The notes: generated by a model not told the origin, from the letters alone. Shown: positions 50,768 through 61,880, counted from the stretch's first letter. The stretch: 64,000 nucleotides of DNA from Gibbsiella quercinecans (GCF_002291425.1 NZ_CP014136.1:3534001-3598000); one strand, 5' to 3'. Translations and numbers: made by a program.

Positions 50768-51382
50768 CTATTCCTCTTCGTCAATCGGCCAGGCAAAGGT
50801 CTGTGACGGCGTGATGACCTCCGGCAGCGGAATATCCCACTGTTCAATCGGCAATGCCGCCACCTGTTGGCAATCATGCGCCAGCCCAATCGGATAGGGG
50901 CCGGTATGCCGCCAGTTTTGCAACGTGCGATCATAGAACCCGCCACCCATGCCCAGCCGTTGCCCGCGATCGTCAAAGGCGACCAGCGGCGTCAGCATCA
51001 CATCCAATTGGCCACGCGGCAAGACGGCGCGCACATCCAACGCGGGTTCCTGAATATTAAAGCGATTGCGCACCAGGGGAGTATGGGCCGCATAGTGCAG
51101 GAATAGCAGGTTGCCCGGGCTGAATGGGTGCAACACCGGCAGGTAAACCTGCTTGCCCAACCGCCACAGCGTTTCAATCAGCGGCCCGGTGTTCAGTTCG
51201 CCGTCAAAAGAAAGGAATGCGGCAACGTGCTGCGCGGCCTGAATCCGTGGGTGCGCGGCAATACGCTCGCTGGCACGCAATGCATCGGCGTGCTGCTGCT
51301 GCGCGGAGAGGGCTTTGCGGCGTTGGCGTATCTGGCTGCGGATGTGTTGGCGTTGTTCGGCGAATTTGGGCTGGAAAGACAT
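50768..51382 (-). CDS. fau: 5-formyltetrahydrofolate cyclo-ligase
   Basis: Recycles 5-formyltetrahydrofolate (formed as a by-product by GlyA) into the folate pool; 204 residues, homologous to E. coli YgfA. Motifs: an N-terminal RSQIRQRRKALS and the phosphate/ATP loop GMGGGFYDRTL. The start at 51382 (MSFQPKFAEQ) is used because the longer frame to 51532 would translate 6S RNA. It lies 47 bp downstream of ssrS on the same strand, so it is probably expressed from the ssrS transcript, as in E. coli. Confidence 0.95.
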   Translation of the reverse strand: MSFQPKFAEQRQHIRSQIRQRRKALSAQQQHADALRASERIAAHPRIQAAQHVAAFLSFDGELNTGPLIETLWRLGKQVYLPVLHPFSPGNLLFLHYAAHTPLVRNRFNIQEPALDVRAVLPRGQLDVMLTPLVAFDDRGQRLGMGGGFYDRTLQNWRHTGPYPIGLAHDCQQVAALPIEQWDIPLPEVITPSQTFAWPIDEEE

Positions 51383-51429
51383 AGTACAATCTGCGTAGGT
51401 GATGGGGGATGGCCCATAAACGCGGGAAG

Positions 51430-51611
51430 GGAATCTCCGAGATGCCGTCGCAGGCTGTAACCCTTGAACCCATGGTTCAAGGTGAACGTGCCGTCGCAAT
51501 CTTAAGGCTTCTCGACAAGCGAGCATGCGCACCGATCACGGAGCAACACATTCTGTTTGTACTAAATATCGGCTCAGGGGACTGGCCCGCTGACGAACAT
51601 CTCAGAGAAAT
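51430..51611 (-). ncRNA. ssrS: 6S RNA
   Basis: About 182 bases, matching E. coli 6S RNA (184 nt). The 5' end reads ATTTCTCTGAGATGTTCG and the 3' end CATCTCGGAGATTCC, which pair to form the closing stem. The GGGCCAGTCCCCTGAGCCG and CTTGAACC-N-TGGGTTCAAGG elements are preserved. It binds sigma-70 RNA polymerase holoenzyme as an open-promoter mimic in stationary phase. Order [11 protein letters not shown] on one strand is conserved. Frames called across it on either strand are artefacts. Confidence 0.97.
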
Positions 51612-51652
51612 TTTGTACTCATTGCTGAAGCGTTAGCCTTCAGCAACTTATG

Positions 51653-51982
51653 CTATTCGAATTGTGCATCCTGACGTTCAGAGATGCGACCCTGTTCAAG
51701 CAATGCCTGTTCAATGGTCTGTTGCAGCATACGGATGCGTTGTTCCATATTGGCCGCATAGTCACGCGTTTTCAAGCGCTCTTGTGCAAGTTCATGACAA
51801 ACGTTCAACGCTGCGATGAAAACTAGCTGCTCAGTATTTGTGACTCTAGTGCGAACTTTAAGATCTTGCAACCGTTGGTTAAGATCGTCCGCCGCCATGT
51901 TCAACGCATCTTGCTGTTCTGGCGGGCAATTGACTCTTAACGAGCGGCCAAAAATTTGAATATCTACCGGTTGTGCAGACAT
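51653..51982 (-). CDS. zapA: cell division protein ZapA
   Basis: Small FtsZ-ring stabiliser of 109 residues. The N-terminal beta hairpin [15 protein letters not shown] is followed by a C-terminal coiled coil (from about residue 70) that forms tetramers. Divergent from ygfB, upstream of ssrS on the same strand. Confidence 0.96.
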   Translation of the reverse strand: MSAQPVDIQIFGRSLRVNCPPEQQDALNMAADDLNQRLQDLKVRTRVTNTEQLVFIAALNVCHELAQERLKTRDYAANMEQRIRMLQQTIEQALLEQGRISERQDAQFE

Positions 51983-52333
51983 GCCACCTTCCTGCCTAAA
52001 TTTCGCGACTGCTTCAGCTTGCCATACCGGGTTGCCAAAGCGGGCGCCACTATATATACCTCGATACCAAGATACAACCCCTTTTCAGTACTTGGTTGTA
52101 ATCTACTGTGTATGGCGCGTGCCGTCAAAACGGGCCCTGCCATATTCATTGCGCGTGCGTTAACAAACGCTCTTGCCGCCTGTTTGACGGTTGGTTAAAG
52201 GCTGGCCGATGTTGCGCCCGCCTGACACGCAGTGATTATAACGCGTTGCTGAAGGGGCGTGCTTATCTGGTATAACCACGGACCTTGGTGGTAGCATAAC
52301 ACGAACTTATCCTGCCAACGATGACGAATGCGC
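51983..52333. other. zapA-ygfB divergent intergenic region
   Basis: A 351-base gap with the divergent promoters. ACCAAG at 52066-52071 and CTTGGT at 52091-52096 can pair as part of a loose hairpin. I see no gene in it. Confidence 0.4.
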
Positions 52334-52912
52334 ATGTCTACACAGAATACATTTCCAAGTTACCAGTCTTTGACCGCGGCCCTTAACCAGCAGGCCGTCG
52401 CACTCACCGCCGCCGAAATGCACGGTTTGATCAGCGGTATGCTGTGTGGCGGCAACCGCGATGCCAGTTGGCAGACGCTGATGCACGATCTGACCAATGA
52501 AGGGGTGGCTTTCCCCCTGGCGTTGAGCCAGCCGTTGCAGCAGTTGTATGACGCCACCCGAGATACGCTGGACGAGGACGAATTCATGTTCCAGGTGATG
52601 ATGCCCGAAGGCGAAACGGTTAGCGTGTTTGAGCGCGCCGATGCGCTGGCCGGCTGGGTCAACCATTTCCTGCTGGGCCTGGGCATGATGCAGCCGAAAC
52701 TGGCACAGGTGAAGGATGACGTAGGCGAAGCGATCGACGATCTGCGCAATATTGCTCAACTGGGCTATGACGAAGACGAAGACCAGGAAGAGCTTGAACA
52801 GTCGCTGGAGGAAGTGGTGGAGTATGTGCGTGTGGCCGCTCTCCTGTGCTATGGCGAGTTCGCCCGCCGGCAGCCGACGGCGCCGGAAGTGAAAAAGCCG
52901 ACGCTGCACTAA
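52334..52912 (+). CDS. ygfB: UPF0149 family protein YgfB
   Basis: A 192-residue alpha-helical protein of unknown biochemical role, matching E. coli YgfB. The [13 protein letters not shown] and [17 protein letters not shown] stretches and an acidic [11 protein letters not shown] segment are conserved. The start at 52334 (MSTQNTF) aligns with E. coli; an ATG two codons earlier is possible. It heads the ygfB-pepP-ubiH-ubiI cluster. Confidence 0.93.
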   Translation: MSTQNTFPSYQSLTAALNQQAVALTAAEMHGLISGMLCGGNRDASWQTLMHDLTNEGVAFPLALSQPLQQLYDATRDTLDEDEFMFQVMMPEGETVSVFERADALAGWVNHFLLGLGMMQPKLAQVKDDVGEAIDDLRNIAQLGYDEDEDQEELEQSLEEVVEYVRVAALLCYGEFARRQPTAPEVKKPTLH

Positions 52913-53007
52913 TCGCTTTGTCGCCGGCCATGTTGCCGTGCGCCCTGAAGACACCGGGCGGCATCGCAGGAAGGCTGTTACAGGAAAACTGATTTCAGGA
53001 GAAGGTC

Positions 53008-54330
53008 ATGACTCAGCAGGAATTCCATAATCGCCGGCAGGCGTTATTAGCGAAAATGGCTCCGGCCAGCGCGGCGGTTATTTTTGCTGCGCCGGAAGCA
53101 ACCCGTAATGCAGATTCAGAATATCCTTACCGCCAGAGCAGTGATTTCTGGTACCTGACCGGTTTCAACGAGCCGGAAGCGGTGCTGATCCTGGTGAAAA
53201 GCGATGAGACGCACAATCACAGCGTCTTGTTTAACCGGGTGCGCGATTTAACGGCGGAAATCTGGTTCGGCCGCCGCCTGGGGCAGGAAGCGGCGCCGGC
53301 CAGGCTGGGAGTGGATCGGGCCTTACCCTTCGATGAAATCAACGATCACCTGTACCTGTTGCTCAATGGGCTGAACGTGGTGTACCACGCGCAAGGGGAA
53401 TACGCCTATGCGGACGCCATCTTGTATGGCGCGCTGGAAAAGCTGCGCAAGGGCTTTCGCCAAAATCTGCAGGCGCCGGCCACCGTGACCGATTGGCGCC
53501 CGTGGCTGCATGACATGCGTCTGTTTAAATCGCCGGAGGAAATTGGCGTGATGCGCCGTGCCGGCGAAATCACCGCGCTGGCGCATACCCGTGCGATGGA
53601 AACCTGCCGCCCGGGGATGTTTGAGTACCAACTGGAAGCGGAGATTCACCACGAGTTCACCCGCCATGGCGCGCGTTATCCTTCCTATAACACGATTGTC
53701 GGCAGCGGCGAAAATGGCTGTATTTTGCACTACACCGAAAACGCCAGCCAAATGCGTGACGGCGATCTGGTGCTGATCGATGCCGGCTGTGAATACCAAG
53801 GCTATGCCGGCGATATCACCCGCACTTTCCCGGTGAACGGCTCGTTCAGCACGGCGCAGCGCGCGGTGTACGATATCGTGCTGGCCTCGCTGTACAAGGC
53901 GTTAGCGCTGTTCCGGCCAGGCACCAGCATCCGCGAAGTGACCGAGGACGTGGTGCGCGTGATGGTCAGCGGTCTGGTTAAGCTGGGGGTGATGCACGGC
54001 GAGGTTGAACAACTGATTGCCGAACAGGCGCACCGCCAGTTCTTTATGCACGGCCTGAGCCATTGGCTGGGGCTGGATGTGCACGATGTCGGCCATTACG
54101 GCACGCCAAGCCGCGAGCGGTTGTTGGAGCCGGGAATGGTACTGACGATTGAACCGGGGCTGTATATTGCGCCGAATGCCGACGTGCCGCCGGAATATCG
54201 TGGGATTGGTATCCGCATTGAGGACGATATTTTGATCACCGCCGACGGCAATGAAAACCTGACGGCCAGCGTAGTGAAAGACGCCGATGATATAGAAGCG
54301 CTGATGGCGGCGGCCAGGGCGGTTAAATAG
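53008..54330 (+). CDS. pepP: Xaa-Pro aminopeptidase PepP
   Basis: Dimanganese peptidase removing N-terminal residues before proline; 440 residues. The creatinase-like N-domain is followed by the pita-bread catalytic domain. Its metal ligands appear in IDAGCEYQGYAGDITR, HGLSHWLGLDVHD, TIEPGLY and GIRIEDD. An AGGAGAAGG site precedes the start. The stop is one base before ubiH, which suggests coupled translation. Confidence 0.97.
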   Translation: MTQQEFHNRRQALLAKMAPASAAVIFAAPEATRNADSEYPYRQSSDFWYLTGFNEPEAVLILVKSDETHNHSVLFNRVRDLTAEIWFGRRLGQEAAPARLGVDRALPFDEINDHLYLLLNGLNVVYHAQGEYAYADAILYGALEKLRKGFRQNLQAPATVTDWRPWLHDMRLFKSPEEIGVMRRAGEITALAHTRAMETCRPGMFEYQLEAEIHHEFTRHGARYPSYNTIVGSGENGCILHYTENASQMRDGDLVLIDAGCEYQGYAGDITRTFPVNGSFSTAQRAVYDIVLASLYKALALFRPGTSIREVTEDVVRVMVSGLVKLGVMHGEVEQLIAEQAHRQFFMHGLSHWLGLDVHDVGHYGTPSRERLLEPGMVLTIEPGLYIAPNADVPPEYRGIGIRIEDDILITADGNENLTASVVKDADDIEALMAAARAVK

Positions 54331-54331
54331 C

Positions 54332-55510
54332 ATGAGCGTCATTATTGTCGGCGGCGGCATGGCCGGCGCCACCCTGGCGTTGGCCATCTCTACGTTGACC
54401 CAGGGGAAAGTGCCGGTAGATGTGATCGAAGCGGTGCGCCCGGGCGATCGCGCGCATCCGGGATTTGATGCACGGGCGATCGCATTGGCGCAGGGCACTT
54501 GCCAACAGCTCAGCCACATTGGCGTTTGGCCAGCGCTGCGCGATTGCGCCACGGCGATAACCCATGTGCACGTCAGCGATCGCGGCCACGCTGGCTTTGT
54601 TAATATCCGGGCGCAGGATTACCGGGTTGACGCGCTTGGCCAGGTGATCGAGCTGCATGATGCCGGCCTGCGGCTGTTCAGCCTGTTGGCAAAAGCGCCG
54701 GGGGTAACGTTACATTGCCCGGCCAAAGTGATCGATGTGCAGCGTACCGCCGAGCGCGCCGAGGTGCTGTTGGATAATTACCAGCGCCTGAGCGGCCAGC
54801 TGCTGGTGGCTGCGGATGGCTCACACTCCGCGCTGGCGCAGGCTTGCCATGTGCAGTGGCAGCAAAAAGACTACCCGCAGTGCGCTATCATCGCCAATAT
54901 CACGACGGCGGAAGATCCCCAGGGGCGAGCCTTTGAGCGCTTTACCGGCCAGGGGCCGCTGGCGCTGTTGCCGATGTCGCAAGGGCGCAGTTCCCTGGTG
55001 TGGTGCCATGCACAGGCCGAGCAACAGCAGGTGGCCGGCTGGGATGATGAACGCTTTCTCAACGAACTGCAGCAGGCTTTCGGCTGGCGCCTGGGGCGTA
55101 TGCTAAAAGCCGGCAAGCGCCACAGTTATCCCCTGCGGCTGCTGACGGCGCGGCAACATGTCAGCCATCGACTGGCGTTGGTTGGCAATGCCGCCCAGAC
55201 GCTGCACCCAATCGCCGGGCAGGGCTTCAACCTGGGCCTGAGGGATGTGATGTCGTTGGCGGAAACGCTGGCGGAAGGGGCCGCGCAGGGGGAGGATCTG
55301 GGCGCTTATCCCCTGTTGAGCCGCTACCAACAGCGGCGGCAGAAAGATCAACAGGCGACGATCGGCGTGACCGATGGGCTGATCTCGCTGTTCGCCAACC
55401 GTTATGCGCCTTTGGTGGTTGGGCGCAATTTGGGCCTGATGGCAATGGAGCAACTGCCGCCGCTGCGTGATGCGTTTGCCAAACGCACGCTGGGCTGGGT
55501 TGAACGTTAA
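54332..55510 (+). CDS. ubiH: 2-octaprenyl-6-methoxyphenol hydroxylase
   Basis: FAD monooxygenase in ubiquinone synthesis (C-1 hydroxylation); 392 residues. The FAD-binding VGGGMAGATLAL is at the N-terminus and the second FAD motif GNAAQTLHPIAGQGFN near residue 290. It lies between pepP and ubiI. Confidence 0.95.
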   Translation: MSVIIVGGGMAGATLALAISTLTQGKVPVDVIEAVRPGDRAHPGFDARAIALAQGTCQQLSHIGVWPALRDCATAITHVHVSDRGHAGFVNIRAQDYRVDALGQVIELHDAGLRLFSLLAKAPGVTLHCPAKVIDVQRTAERAEVLLDNYQRLSGQLLVAADGSHSALAQACHVQWQQKDYPQCAIIANITTAEDPQGRAFERFTGQGPLALLPMSQGRSSLVWCHAQAEQQQVAGWDDERFLNELQQAFGWRLGRMLKAGKRHSYPLRLLTARQHVSHRLALVGNAAQTLHPIAGQGFNLGLRDVMSLAETLAEGAAQGEDLGAYPLLSRYQQRRQKDQQATIGVTDGLISLFANRYAPLVVGRNLGLMAMEQLPPLRDAFAKRTLGWVER

Positions 55511-55606
55511 ACGACGGTTTTATCGGGCGTGGCCTGGTGTTGTGCTTGGGGTTATCGGCGCACACCCTGTGGCGCGAACGGGGTCACTTAAAGGAATTTA
55601 AGCAGC

Positions 55607-56809
55607 ATGCAATCATTTGACGTGGTTATCGCCGGTGGCGGTATGGTAGGACTGGCCGTTGCCTGTGGTCTGCAAGGCAGCGGTTTGCGCGTGGCGGTGC
55701 TGGAACACCGCCAGCCGGGGCATACGCCGTTGCCGGCACAGCCGGCGCTGCGCGTTTCCGCCATCAATGCCGCCAGTGAACGCCTGCTGCAGCATATCGG
55801 CGTGTGGGACGAAATTGTGCAACTACGCGCCAGCGCATACCGCGCGATGGAAGTGTGGGATCGCGATAGCTTCGGCAAAATCGCTTTTCATGCGGACGAA
55901 TGTGGCTTTAGCCATCTAGGCCATATTATTGAAAATGATGTCATTCAGCAGGCGCTGTGGAAAAAAGCGCAAACGCTCCCAGAGGTCACATTGCTGACGC
56001 CTGCGGCGCTCCAACAGGTAGCCTGGGGGGAAAATGACACCTTTATCACGCTGGAAGACGGCCAAATGTTGACTGCCCGGCTGGTGGTGGGCGCGGATGG
56101 CGCTAATTCCTGGCTGCGCCAGCATGCGGATATCCCATTGACCTTCTGGGATTACCGCCACAGCGCTTTAGTGGCGACCATCCGCACGGAACTCCCGCAC
56201 CAGGCCACCGCCAGGCAGGTGTTCCATGGCGACGGTATCCTGGCATTCCTGCCGTTTGACGATCCTCATCTGTGCTCGATCGTCTGGTCTGTGGCGCCGG
56301 AGGAGGCTGAACGGCTGATGCAACTGGCGCCGGCGCATTTTAACCGCGAACTGGGCATGGTGTTTGATATGCGCCTTGGCCACTGCCAGTTGGAAAGCGA
56401 ACGGCAGGTCTTCCCGTTGACCGGGCGCTATGCGCGCAGCTTTGCCGCCCACCGGCTGGCACTGGTTGGCGATGCGGCGCATACCGTGCACCCGCTGGCT
56501 GGGCAGGGCGTCAACCTGGGCTTTATGGATGCCGCCGAACTGATCGCCGAGCTTAAACGCTTGCAGCGCCAGGGCAAGGACATTGGCCAGCACCTGTATC
56601 TGCGCCGCTATGAACGCCGCCGTAAACACGGTGCGGCGGTTATGCTGGCCAGCATGCAGGGCTTCCGCGAGCTATTTGACGGCGTTAACCCGGCGAAAAA
56701 GCTGCTGCGCGACGTCGGCCTGCGGCTGGCAGACACGCTGCCCGGCGTGAAGCCGAAGCTGGTGCGCCAGGCGATGGGGCTGAATGATTTGCCGGATTGG
56801 TTATCATAG
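55607..56809 (+). CDS. ubiI: 2-octaprenylphenol hydroxylase (C5) UbiI
   Basis: Paralogue of UbiH that hydroxylates C-5 of the ubiquinone ring under aerobic conditions; 400 residues. FAD motifs are AGGGMVGLAVACGL at the N-terminus and GDAAHTVHPLAGQGVN near residue 287. The two hydroxylases are 96 bp apart on one strand. Confidence 0.95.
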   Translation: MQSFDVVIAGGGMVGLAVACGLQGSGLRVAVLEHRQPGHTPLPAQPALRVSAINAASERLLQHIGVWDEIVQLRASAYRAMEVWDRDSFGKIAFHADECGFSHLGHIIENDVIQQALWKKAQTLPEVTLLTPAALQQVAWGENDTFITLEDGQMLTARLVVGADGANSWLRQHADIPLTFWDYRHSALVATIRTELPHQATARQVFHGDGILAFLPFDDPHLCSIVWSVAPEEAERLMQLAPAHFNRELGMVFDMRLGHCQLESERQVFPLTGRYARSFAAHRLALVGDAAHTVHPLAGQGVNLGFMDAAELIAELKRLQRQGKDIGQHLYLRRYERRRKHGAAVMLASMQGFRELFDGVNPAKKLLRDVGLRLADTLPGVKPKLVRQAMGLNDLPDWLS

Positions 56810-57326
56810 CCCCTGTGATAGTTCGCCCCAGCGCATCCGCTGGGGTTTATCATTTCTCTTCCGTTATCCTGCGTTAGCAGCGAAGCCATAATTTTTTCTT
56901 ATATCCCCCTTCATTTGAAATAATCTAATTTTCGCCCGATTTTACCATTACTTTTTCTAATCCTTATCGGGAAAGCCAAAAGTAGAAACTCCGCCGATTT
57001 TTCCCTGATAGCTCTACAAAATAATAATGTTGATATTTTTATTGCGGTTTTTATGTATTAAATCCCATTTTTTTAGTGAAAAAATCGGCAAGATGATGCG
57101 GTAATTCACTGGCCACAGGTGATGTTATGAATATTTTTACTTATGGTTAATGTGGGCGTTCGGTGCTAACGTCGAAGGAAAGGTATCGTTTGCGCCGCGG
57201 CGGCTGGCCGTATTTTCAGGTGGTTTTCTGCGCGGCATTTCTGTTTGGCGAGCCGGTGTGCACACCTCATCGTTGGCGATTGATGAGCGGCGCGCATGCT
57301 ATCTCCGGCAAAGAAAGAGGGAAAAG
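56810..57326. promoter_or_regulatory. long AT-rich control region of gcvTHP
   Basis: A 517-base region, clearly AT-richer than its surroundings between 56880 and 57130, as expected for Lrp and H-NS-type binding. Two CTAAT motifs (56925-56929 and 56957-56961), the core of GcvA sites, lie about 370-400 bases before gcvT. I see no glycine-riboswitch fold and no convincing small gene. Confidence 0.6.
56826..56848 (+). terminator. intrinsic terminator of ubiI
   Basis: CCCCAGCG-CATC-CGCTGGGG is a perfect eight-pair stem with TTT and ATT after it, 16 bases past the ubiI stop. Confidence 0.8.
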
Positions 57327-58424
57327 ATGGCAAAGCAAACCCCGTTGTACGATCAGCATGTGGCATGCGGCGCGCGGATGGTGGATTTCCATGGTTGGAT
57401 GATGCCGCTGCATTATGGTTCCCAGCTTGATGAGCACCGTGCGGTGCGCCAGGATGCGGGCATGTTTGATGTCTCGCACATGACCATTGTGGATTTGCAA
57501 GGCGCCCGCACCCGCGAATTCCTGCGTTACCTGTTAGCCAATGACGTGGCCAAACTGACCCAGCCCGGCAAGGCGCTGTATACCGGGATGCTGAATGCTT
57601 CGGGCGGCGTAATTGACGATCTGATCGTGTATTTCTTTAGTGAAGACAACTTCCGCCTGGTGGTGAACTCCGCCACCCGTGAAAAAGATCTGGCCTGGAT
57701 TGAAGAGCACGCCGCGCCTTATAGCGTTCAACTGACGGTGCGTGACGATCTGTCATTGATCGCAATCCAGGGGCCACAGGCGCAGGCGCGCGCCGCCACG
57801 CTGTTTACCGCCGAACAGCAACAGGCGGTGGCAGGCATGAAGCCGTTTTTTGGCGTGCAGGCCGGCGATCTGTTCATTGCGACCACCGGTTACACCGGAG
57901 AGGCCGGCTATGAAGTTGCTCTGCCAAACGAGCAGGCGGCTGATTTCTGGCAGCGGCTGTTGGCGGCCGGGGTGAAACCGGCCGGGCTGGGCGCGCGCGA
58001 TACGCTGCGTTTGGAGGCCGGCATGAACCTGTATGGCCAGGAGATGGACGAAGGCGTTTCGCCGTTGGCGGCCAATATGGCCTGGACCATCGCCTGGGAG
58101 CCGCAGGATCGCCAGTTTATCGGCCGTGACGCGCTGGAGCAGCAGCGTAGCCGTGGCACGGAACAGTTGGTGGGTTTGATCATGACGGAAAAAGGCGTAT
58201 TACGTAATGGGTTGCCGGTCAGCTTTACCGATGCTAGCGGCCAGGCGCAGCAAGGGGTGATCACCAGCGGTTCTTTCTCGCCCACCCTGGGCTTCAGTAT
58301 TGCGCTGGCGCGGGTGCCGCAAGGGATCGGCGAACAGGCGATTGTGCAAATCCGTAATCGTGAAGTGCCGGTGAAGGTGACTAAACCTGGGTTCGTCCGC
58401 GCCGGTAAATCACTGATTAATTAA
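57327..58424 (+). CDS. gcvT: glycine cleavage system T protein (aminomethyltransferase)
   Basis: Transfers the methylene group from lipoyl-bound aminomethyl to tetrahydrofolate, releasing ammonia; 365 residues. The N-terminus [20 protein letters not shown] and the SHMTIVD element are conserved, and the folate-site region [12 protein letters not shown] lies near residue 232. The start at 57327 has an AGAGGGAAAAG site; the frame open from 57150 is non-coding leader. It starts the gcvTHP operon. Confidence 0.97.
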   Translation: MAKQTPLYDQHVACGARMVDFHGWMMPLHYGSQLDEHRAVRQDAGMFDVSHMTIVDLQGARTREFLRYLLANDVAKLTQPGKALYTGMLNASGGVIDDLIVYFFSEDNFRLVVNSATREKDLAWIEEHAAPYSVQLTVRDDLSLIAIQGPQAQARAATLFTAEQQQAVAGMKPFFGVQAGDLFIATTGYTGEAGYEVALPNEQAADFWQRLLAAGVKPAGLGARDTLRLEAGMNLYGQEMDEGVSPLAANMAWTIAWEPQDRQFIGRDALEQQRSRGTEQLVGLIMTEKGVLRNGLPVSFTDASGQAQQGVITSGSFSPTLGFSIALARVPQGIGEQAIVQIRNREVPVKVTKPGFVRAGKSLIN

Positions 58425-58506
58425 TTTTTGTTGATGCGACACCCCTGGTTTTCAGGCCGCGGCCTGGAAATTCGGGGCGATAATTTCTTCGAAGGAGAAG
58501 CAGGCC

Positions 58507-58893
58507 ATGAGCAATGTGCCAACAGAATTGAAGTATGCGGCATCCCACGAATGGGTGCGTGACGAAGGCAACGGTGAATATCTGGTGGGCATTACCGAGC
58601 ATGCGCAGGAACTGCTGGGCGATATGGTATTTGTCGATCTGCCGGAAGTCGGCACCGTTGTCGCGGCCGGCGACGACTGCGCGGTGGCGGAATCGGTAAA
58701 GGCTGCTTCCGACATCTATGCCCCGCTGAGCGGTGAAATTATCGCCGTGAATGAGGCACTGGACGGTTCGCCGGAGCTGGTGAACAGCGATCCTTACAGT
58801 GAAGGCTGGCTGTTTCGCATTAAAGCGAGCGACAGCGCCGAGCTGGATAAACTGCTGAACGCCGACGAGTATCAGGCCTCTATCGAAGAGTAA
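58507..58893 (+). CDS. gcvH: glycine cleavage system H protein
   Basis: Lipoyl carrier that shuttles the aminomethyl group between P, T and L proteins; 128 residues. The lipoylated Lys65 is in ESVKAASD. Preceded by a GAAGGAGAAG site. It lies 82 bp after gcvT. Confidence 0.98.
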   Translation: MSNVPTELKYAASHEWVRDEGNGEYLVGITEHAQELLGDMVFVDLPEVGTVVAAGDDCAVAESVKAASDIYAPLSGEIIAVNEALDGSPELVNSDPYSEGWLFRIKASDSAELDKLLNADEYQASIEE

Positions 58894-58914
58894 GCCTGCG
58901 CAGCAAACCGCCAT

Positions 58915-58935
58915 TCCCTCCCGCTCAGGGAGGGA
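58915..58935 (+). other. hairpin between gcvH and gcvP
   Basis: TCCCTCC-CGCTCAG-GGAGGGA forms a seven-pair stem in the 95-bp gap, without a T tract. A processing or partial-termination signal within the operon is plausible. Confidence 0.5.
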
Positions 58936-58988
58936 TACGGTGAACGTATGTCCCCCAGTCCCATGTTAGCACTCAGGAATTTGGAGCA

Positions 58989-61865
58989 ATGACCCAGACA
59001 CTCAGCCAACTTGAAAACAGCGACGCGTTCATCGAACGCCATATCGGCCCTTCGGCGCAACAGCAGCAACAGATGCTGGCAACGGTGGGCGCCAGCTCGC
59101 TTGGTGCGCTGATCCAGCAGATTGTACCGGCGGATATTCAACTGCCGGGGCCGCCGGCGGTGGGTGATGCGGCCACCGAGCATCAGGCGCTGGCGGAGCT
59201 GAAGGCGATGGCGGCGCTGAATCAGTGCTACAAATCCTATATCGGCATGGGCTACAGCGCAGTGCTGACGCCGCCGGTGATCCTGCGCAACATGCTGGAA
59301 AACCCGGGTTGGTACACGGCCTATACGCCGTATCAGCCGGAAGTGTCGCAGGGCCGCCTTGAGGCGCTGCTGAATTTCCAGACGCTGACGCTGGATCTGA
59401 CCGGGCTGGATCTGGCCTCGGCCTCTTTGCTGGATGAAGCCACTGCTGCCGCCGAGGCGATGGCGCTGGCCAAACGTGCCAGTAAGCTGAAAGACGCCAA
59501 CCGCTTCTTCGTGGCGAACGATGTGCATCCGCAAACGCTGGATGTGGTGCGCACCCGTGCACAAACCTTCGGCTTTGAAGTGATTGTCGATCGGGCGGAG
59601 AAGGTGCTGGATCTACAGGGGGTGTTTGGCGTGCTGTTGCAGCAGGTGGGCAGCACCGGTGAAGTACATGACTACAGCGCCCTGTTGGCCGAGCTGAAAA
59701 ACCGCAAGATCGTTACCAGCGTGGCGGCGGATATCATGGCGCTGGTATTGCTGGCCGCACCGGGCAAACAGGGGGCGGATGTGGTGTTCGGCTCAGCCCA
59801 ACGCTTTGGCGTGCCGATGGGATACGGCGGCCCGCACGCGGCATTTTTCGCCTGCCGCGATGAATTCAAACGCGCCATGCCGGGCCGCATTATCGGCGTT
59901 TCGCGCGATGCCGCTGGCAATACCGCGCTGCGTATGGCGATGCAAACCCGTGAACAGCATATTCGCCGGGAGAAAGCCAACTCCAATATCTGTACCTCAC
60001 AGGTGCTGTTGGCCAACATCGCCAGCCTGTACGCGGTGTACCATGGGCCGCAGGGGCTGCAGCGCATCGCCGGGCGCATTCATCGCCTGACGGATATTCT
60101 GGCCGCCGGGTTGCAGCAGGCAGGCCTGGTGCTGCGCCACACAACCTGGTTCGACACTCTGACGGTGGAAGTGAAAGACAAGGCTGCCGTGCTGGAGCGC
60201 GCATTGGGCTTTGGCATTAACCTGCGCACCGATATCCACGGCGCGGTTGGCATTACGCTGGATGAAGCCACCAGCCGTGAAGACGTGCAAACGCTGTTTG
60301 CGGTATTGGCCGGCGACGATCACGGGCTGGACATCGCCGCACTGGATGCGCAAGTGAGCCAGAGCAGCGCGTCGATCCCGGCGGCGATGCGGCGTACAGA
60401 TCCGATCCTGACCCATCCGGTGTTCAACCGCTATCACAGCGAAACCGAGATGATGCGCTATATGCATCGTCTTGAACGTAAGGATCTGGCGCTGAATCAG
60501 GCGATGATCCCGCTGGGCTCCTGCACCATGAAGCTCAACGCGGCGGCGGAAATGATCCCGATCACCTGGCCGGAATTTGCCGAGCTGCATCCGTTCTGCC
60601 CGCCGGAACAGGCGGTGGGGTATCAACAGATGATCGGCCAGCTTTCCCGTTGGCTGGTGCAATTGACCGGTTACGATGCAGTGTGCATGCAGCCGAACTC
60701 TGGCGCTCAGGGGGAATACGCCGGCCTGCTGTCGATTCGCCGCTATCACGAAAGCCGCAATGAGGGCGGGCGCCACGTCTGCCTGATCCCAAGCTCTGCG
60801 CATGGCACTAACCCGGCCTCTGCCCATATGGCGGGGATGAGCGTAGTGGTGGTGGCCTGCGATAAAAACGGCAACATCGATCTGCACGATCTGCGCGCCA
60901 AGGCGGAGCAGGCCGGGGATACGCTCTCCTGCATTATGGTGACCTACCCGTCAACGCACGGGGTTTATGAGGAAACCATCCGTGAAGTCTGCCAGATCGT
61001 TCACCAGTATGGCGGGCAGGTTTATCTGGACGGCGCCAACATGAACGCGCAGGTCGGCATTACTACGCCGGGCTACATCGGCGCGGATGTATCGCACCTT
61101 AACCTGCACAAAACCTTTTGCATTCCGCACGGCGGCGGTGGCCCAGGCATGGGGCCTATCGGCGTGAAGGCGCATCTGGCGCCATTCGTGCCGGGCCACA
61201 GCGTTGTACAGATTGAAGATCAGCTCACCCAGCAGGGCGCCGTTTCCGCCGCGCCGTTCGGCAGCGCGTCGATCCTGCCCATTAGCTGGATGTATATCCG
61301 CATGATGGGGGCGGAAGGATTGAAGCAGGCCAGCCAGGTGGCGATCCTGAACGCCAACTATATTGCGACCCGCCTGAAAGCGGCTTATCCGGTGCTGTAT
61401 ACCGGGCGCGATCATCGGGTAGCGCACGAATGCATTCTGGATCTGCGGCCGCTGAAAGAGGCAAGCGGCATCAGTGAAATGGACATCGCCAAACGCCTGA
61501 TCGATTACGGTTTCCATGCGCCGACCATGTCGTTCCCGGTTGCCGGTACCTTGATGGTTGAGCCCACCGAGTCTGAAAGCCAGGAGGAGTTGGATCGCTT
61601 TATTGATGCCATGCTGGCGATCCGTGGCGAAATCGAACGGGTTATCAGCGGCGAATGGCCGTTGGCCGACAACCCGTTGGTGAACGCGCCGCACGTTCAG
61701 GAAGAATTGGTCGGCGACTGGCAGCATGCTTACAGCCGCGAACTGGCCGTGTTCCCTTCCGCCGCGGTGCGTGAGAATAAATACTGGCCGACCGTGAAGC
61801 GCCTGGATGACGTTTACGGCGACCGCAACCTGTTCTGTTCCTGCGCGCCAATCAGCGAATACTAA
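58989..61865 (+). CDS. gcvP: glycine dehydrogenase (decarboxylating), P protein
   Basis: PLP enzyme that decarboxylates glycine and loads the aminomethyl group on GcvH; 958 residues. It is a fused alpha-beta type. The PLP Lys708 lies in [15 protein letters not shown] and the glycine-rich [11 protein letters not shown] follows. The N-terminal half is the inactive paralogue domain. Last gene of gcvTHP. Confidence 0.97.
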   Translation: MTQTLSQLENSDAFIERHIGPSAQQQQQMLATVGASSLGALIQQIVPADIQLPGPPAVGDAATEHQALAELKAMAALNQCYKSYIGMGYSAVLTPPVILRNMLENPGWYTAYTPYQPEVSQGRLEALLNFQTLTLDLTGLDLASASLLDEATAAAEAMALAKRASKLKDANRFFVANDVHPQTLDVVRTRAQTFGFEVIVDRAEKVLDLQGVFGVLLQQVGSTGEVHDYSALLAELKNRKIVTSVAADIMALVLLAAPGKQGADVVFGSAQRFGVPMGYGGPHAAFFACRDEFKRAMPGRIIGVSRDAAGNTALRMAMQTREQHIRREKANSNICTSQVLLANIASLYAVYHGPQGLQRIAGRIHRLTDILAAGLQQAGLVLRHTTWFDTLTVEVKDKAAVLERALGFGINLRTDIHGAVGITLDEATSREDVQTLFAVLAGDDHGLDIAALDAQVSQSSASIPAAMRRTDPILTHPVFNRYHSETEMMRYMHRLERKDLALNQAMIPLGSCTMKLNAAAEMIPITWPEFAELHPFCPPEQAVGYQQMIGQLSRWLVQLTGYDAVCMQPNSGAQGEYAGLLSIRRYHESRNEGGRHVCLIPSSAHGTNPASAHMAGMSVVVVACDKNGNIDLHDLRAKAEQAGDTLSCIMVTYPSTHGVYEETIREVCQIVHQYGGQVYLDGANMNAQVGITTPGYIGADVSHLNLHKTFCIPHGGGGPGMGPIGVKAHLAPFVPGHSVVQIEDQLTQQGAVSAAPFGSASILPISWMYIRMMGAEGLKQASQVAILNANYIATRLKAAYPVLYTGRDHRVAHECILDLRPLKEASGISEMDIAKRLIDYGFHAPTMSFPVAGTLMVEPTESESQEELDRFIDAMLAIRGEIERVISGEWPLADNPLVNAPHVQEELVGDWQHAYSRELAVFPSAAVRENKYWPTVKRLDDVYGDRNLFCSCAPISEY

Positions 61866-61880
61866 GCAGTAGGCAACGGC

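Noticed and set aside
51193-51636. Several frames across the 6S RNA region, and the extension of fau to 51532
   Set aside because: They translate the ssrS RNA gene or its complement; the fau family starts at 51382.
57127-57150. Seven-codon frame in the gcvT leader as an attenuator peptide
   Set aside because: No terminator/antiterminator hairpin pair follows and it has no enrichment in a relevant amino acid.
56810-57326. Glycine riboswitch ahead of gcvT
   Set aside because: No tandem glycine-aptamer pattern is seen, and enterobacterial gcvTHP is normally controlled by GcvA, GcvR and Lrp.
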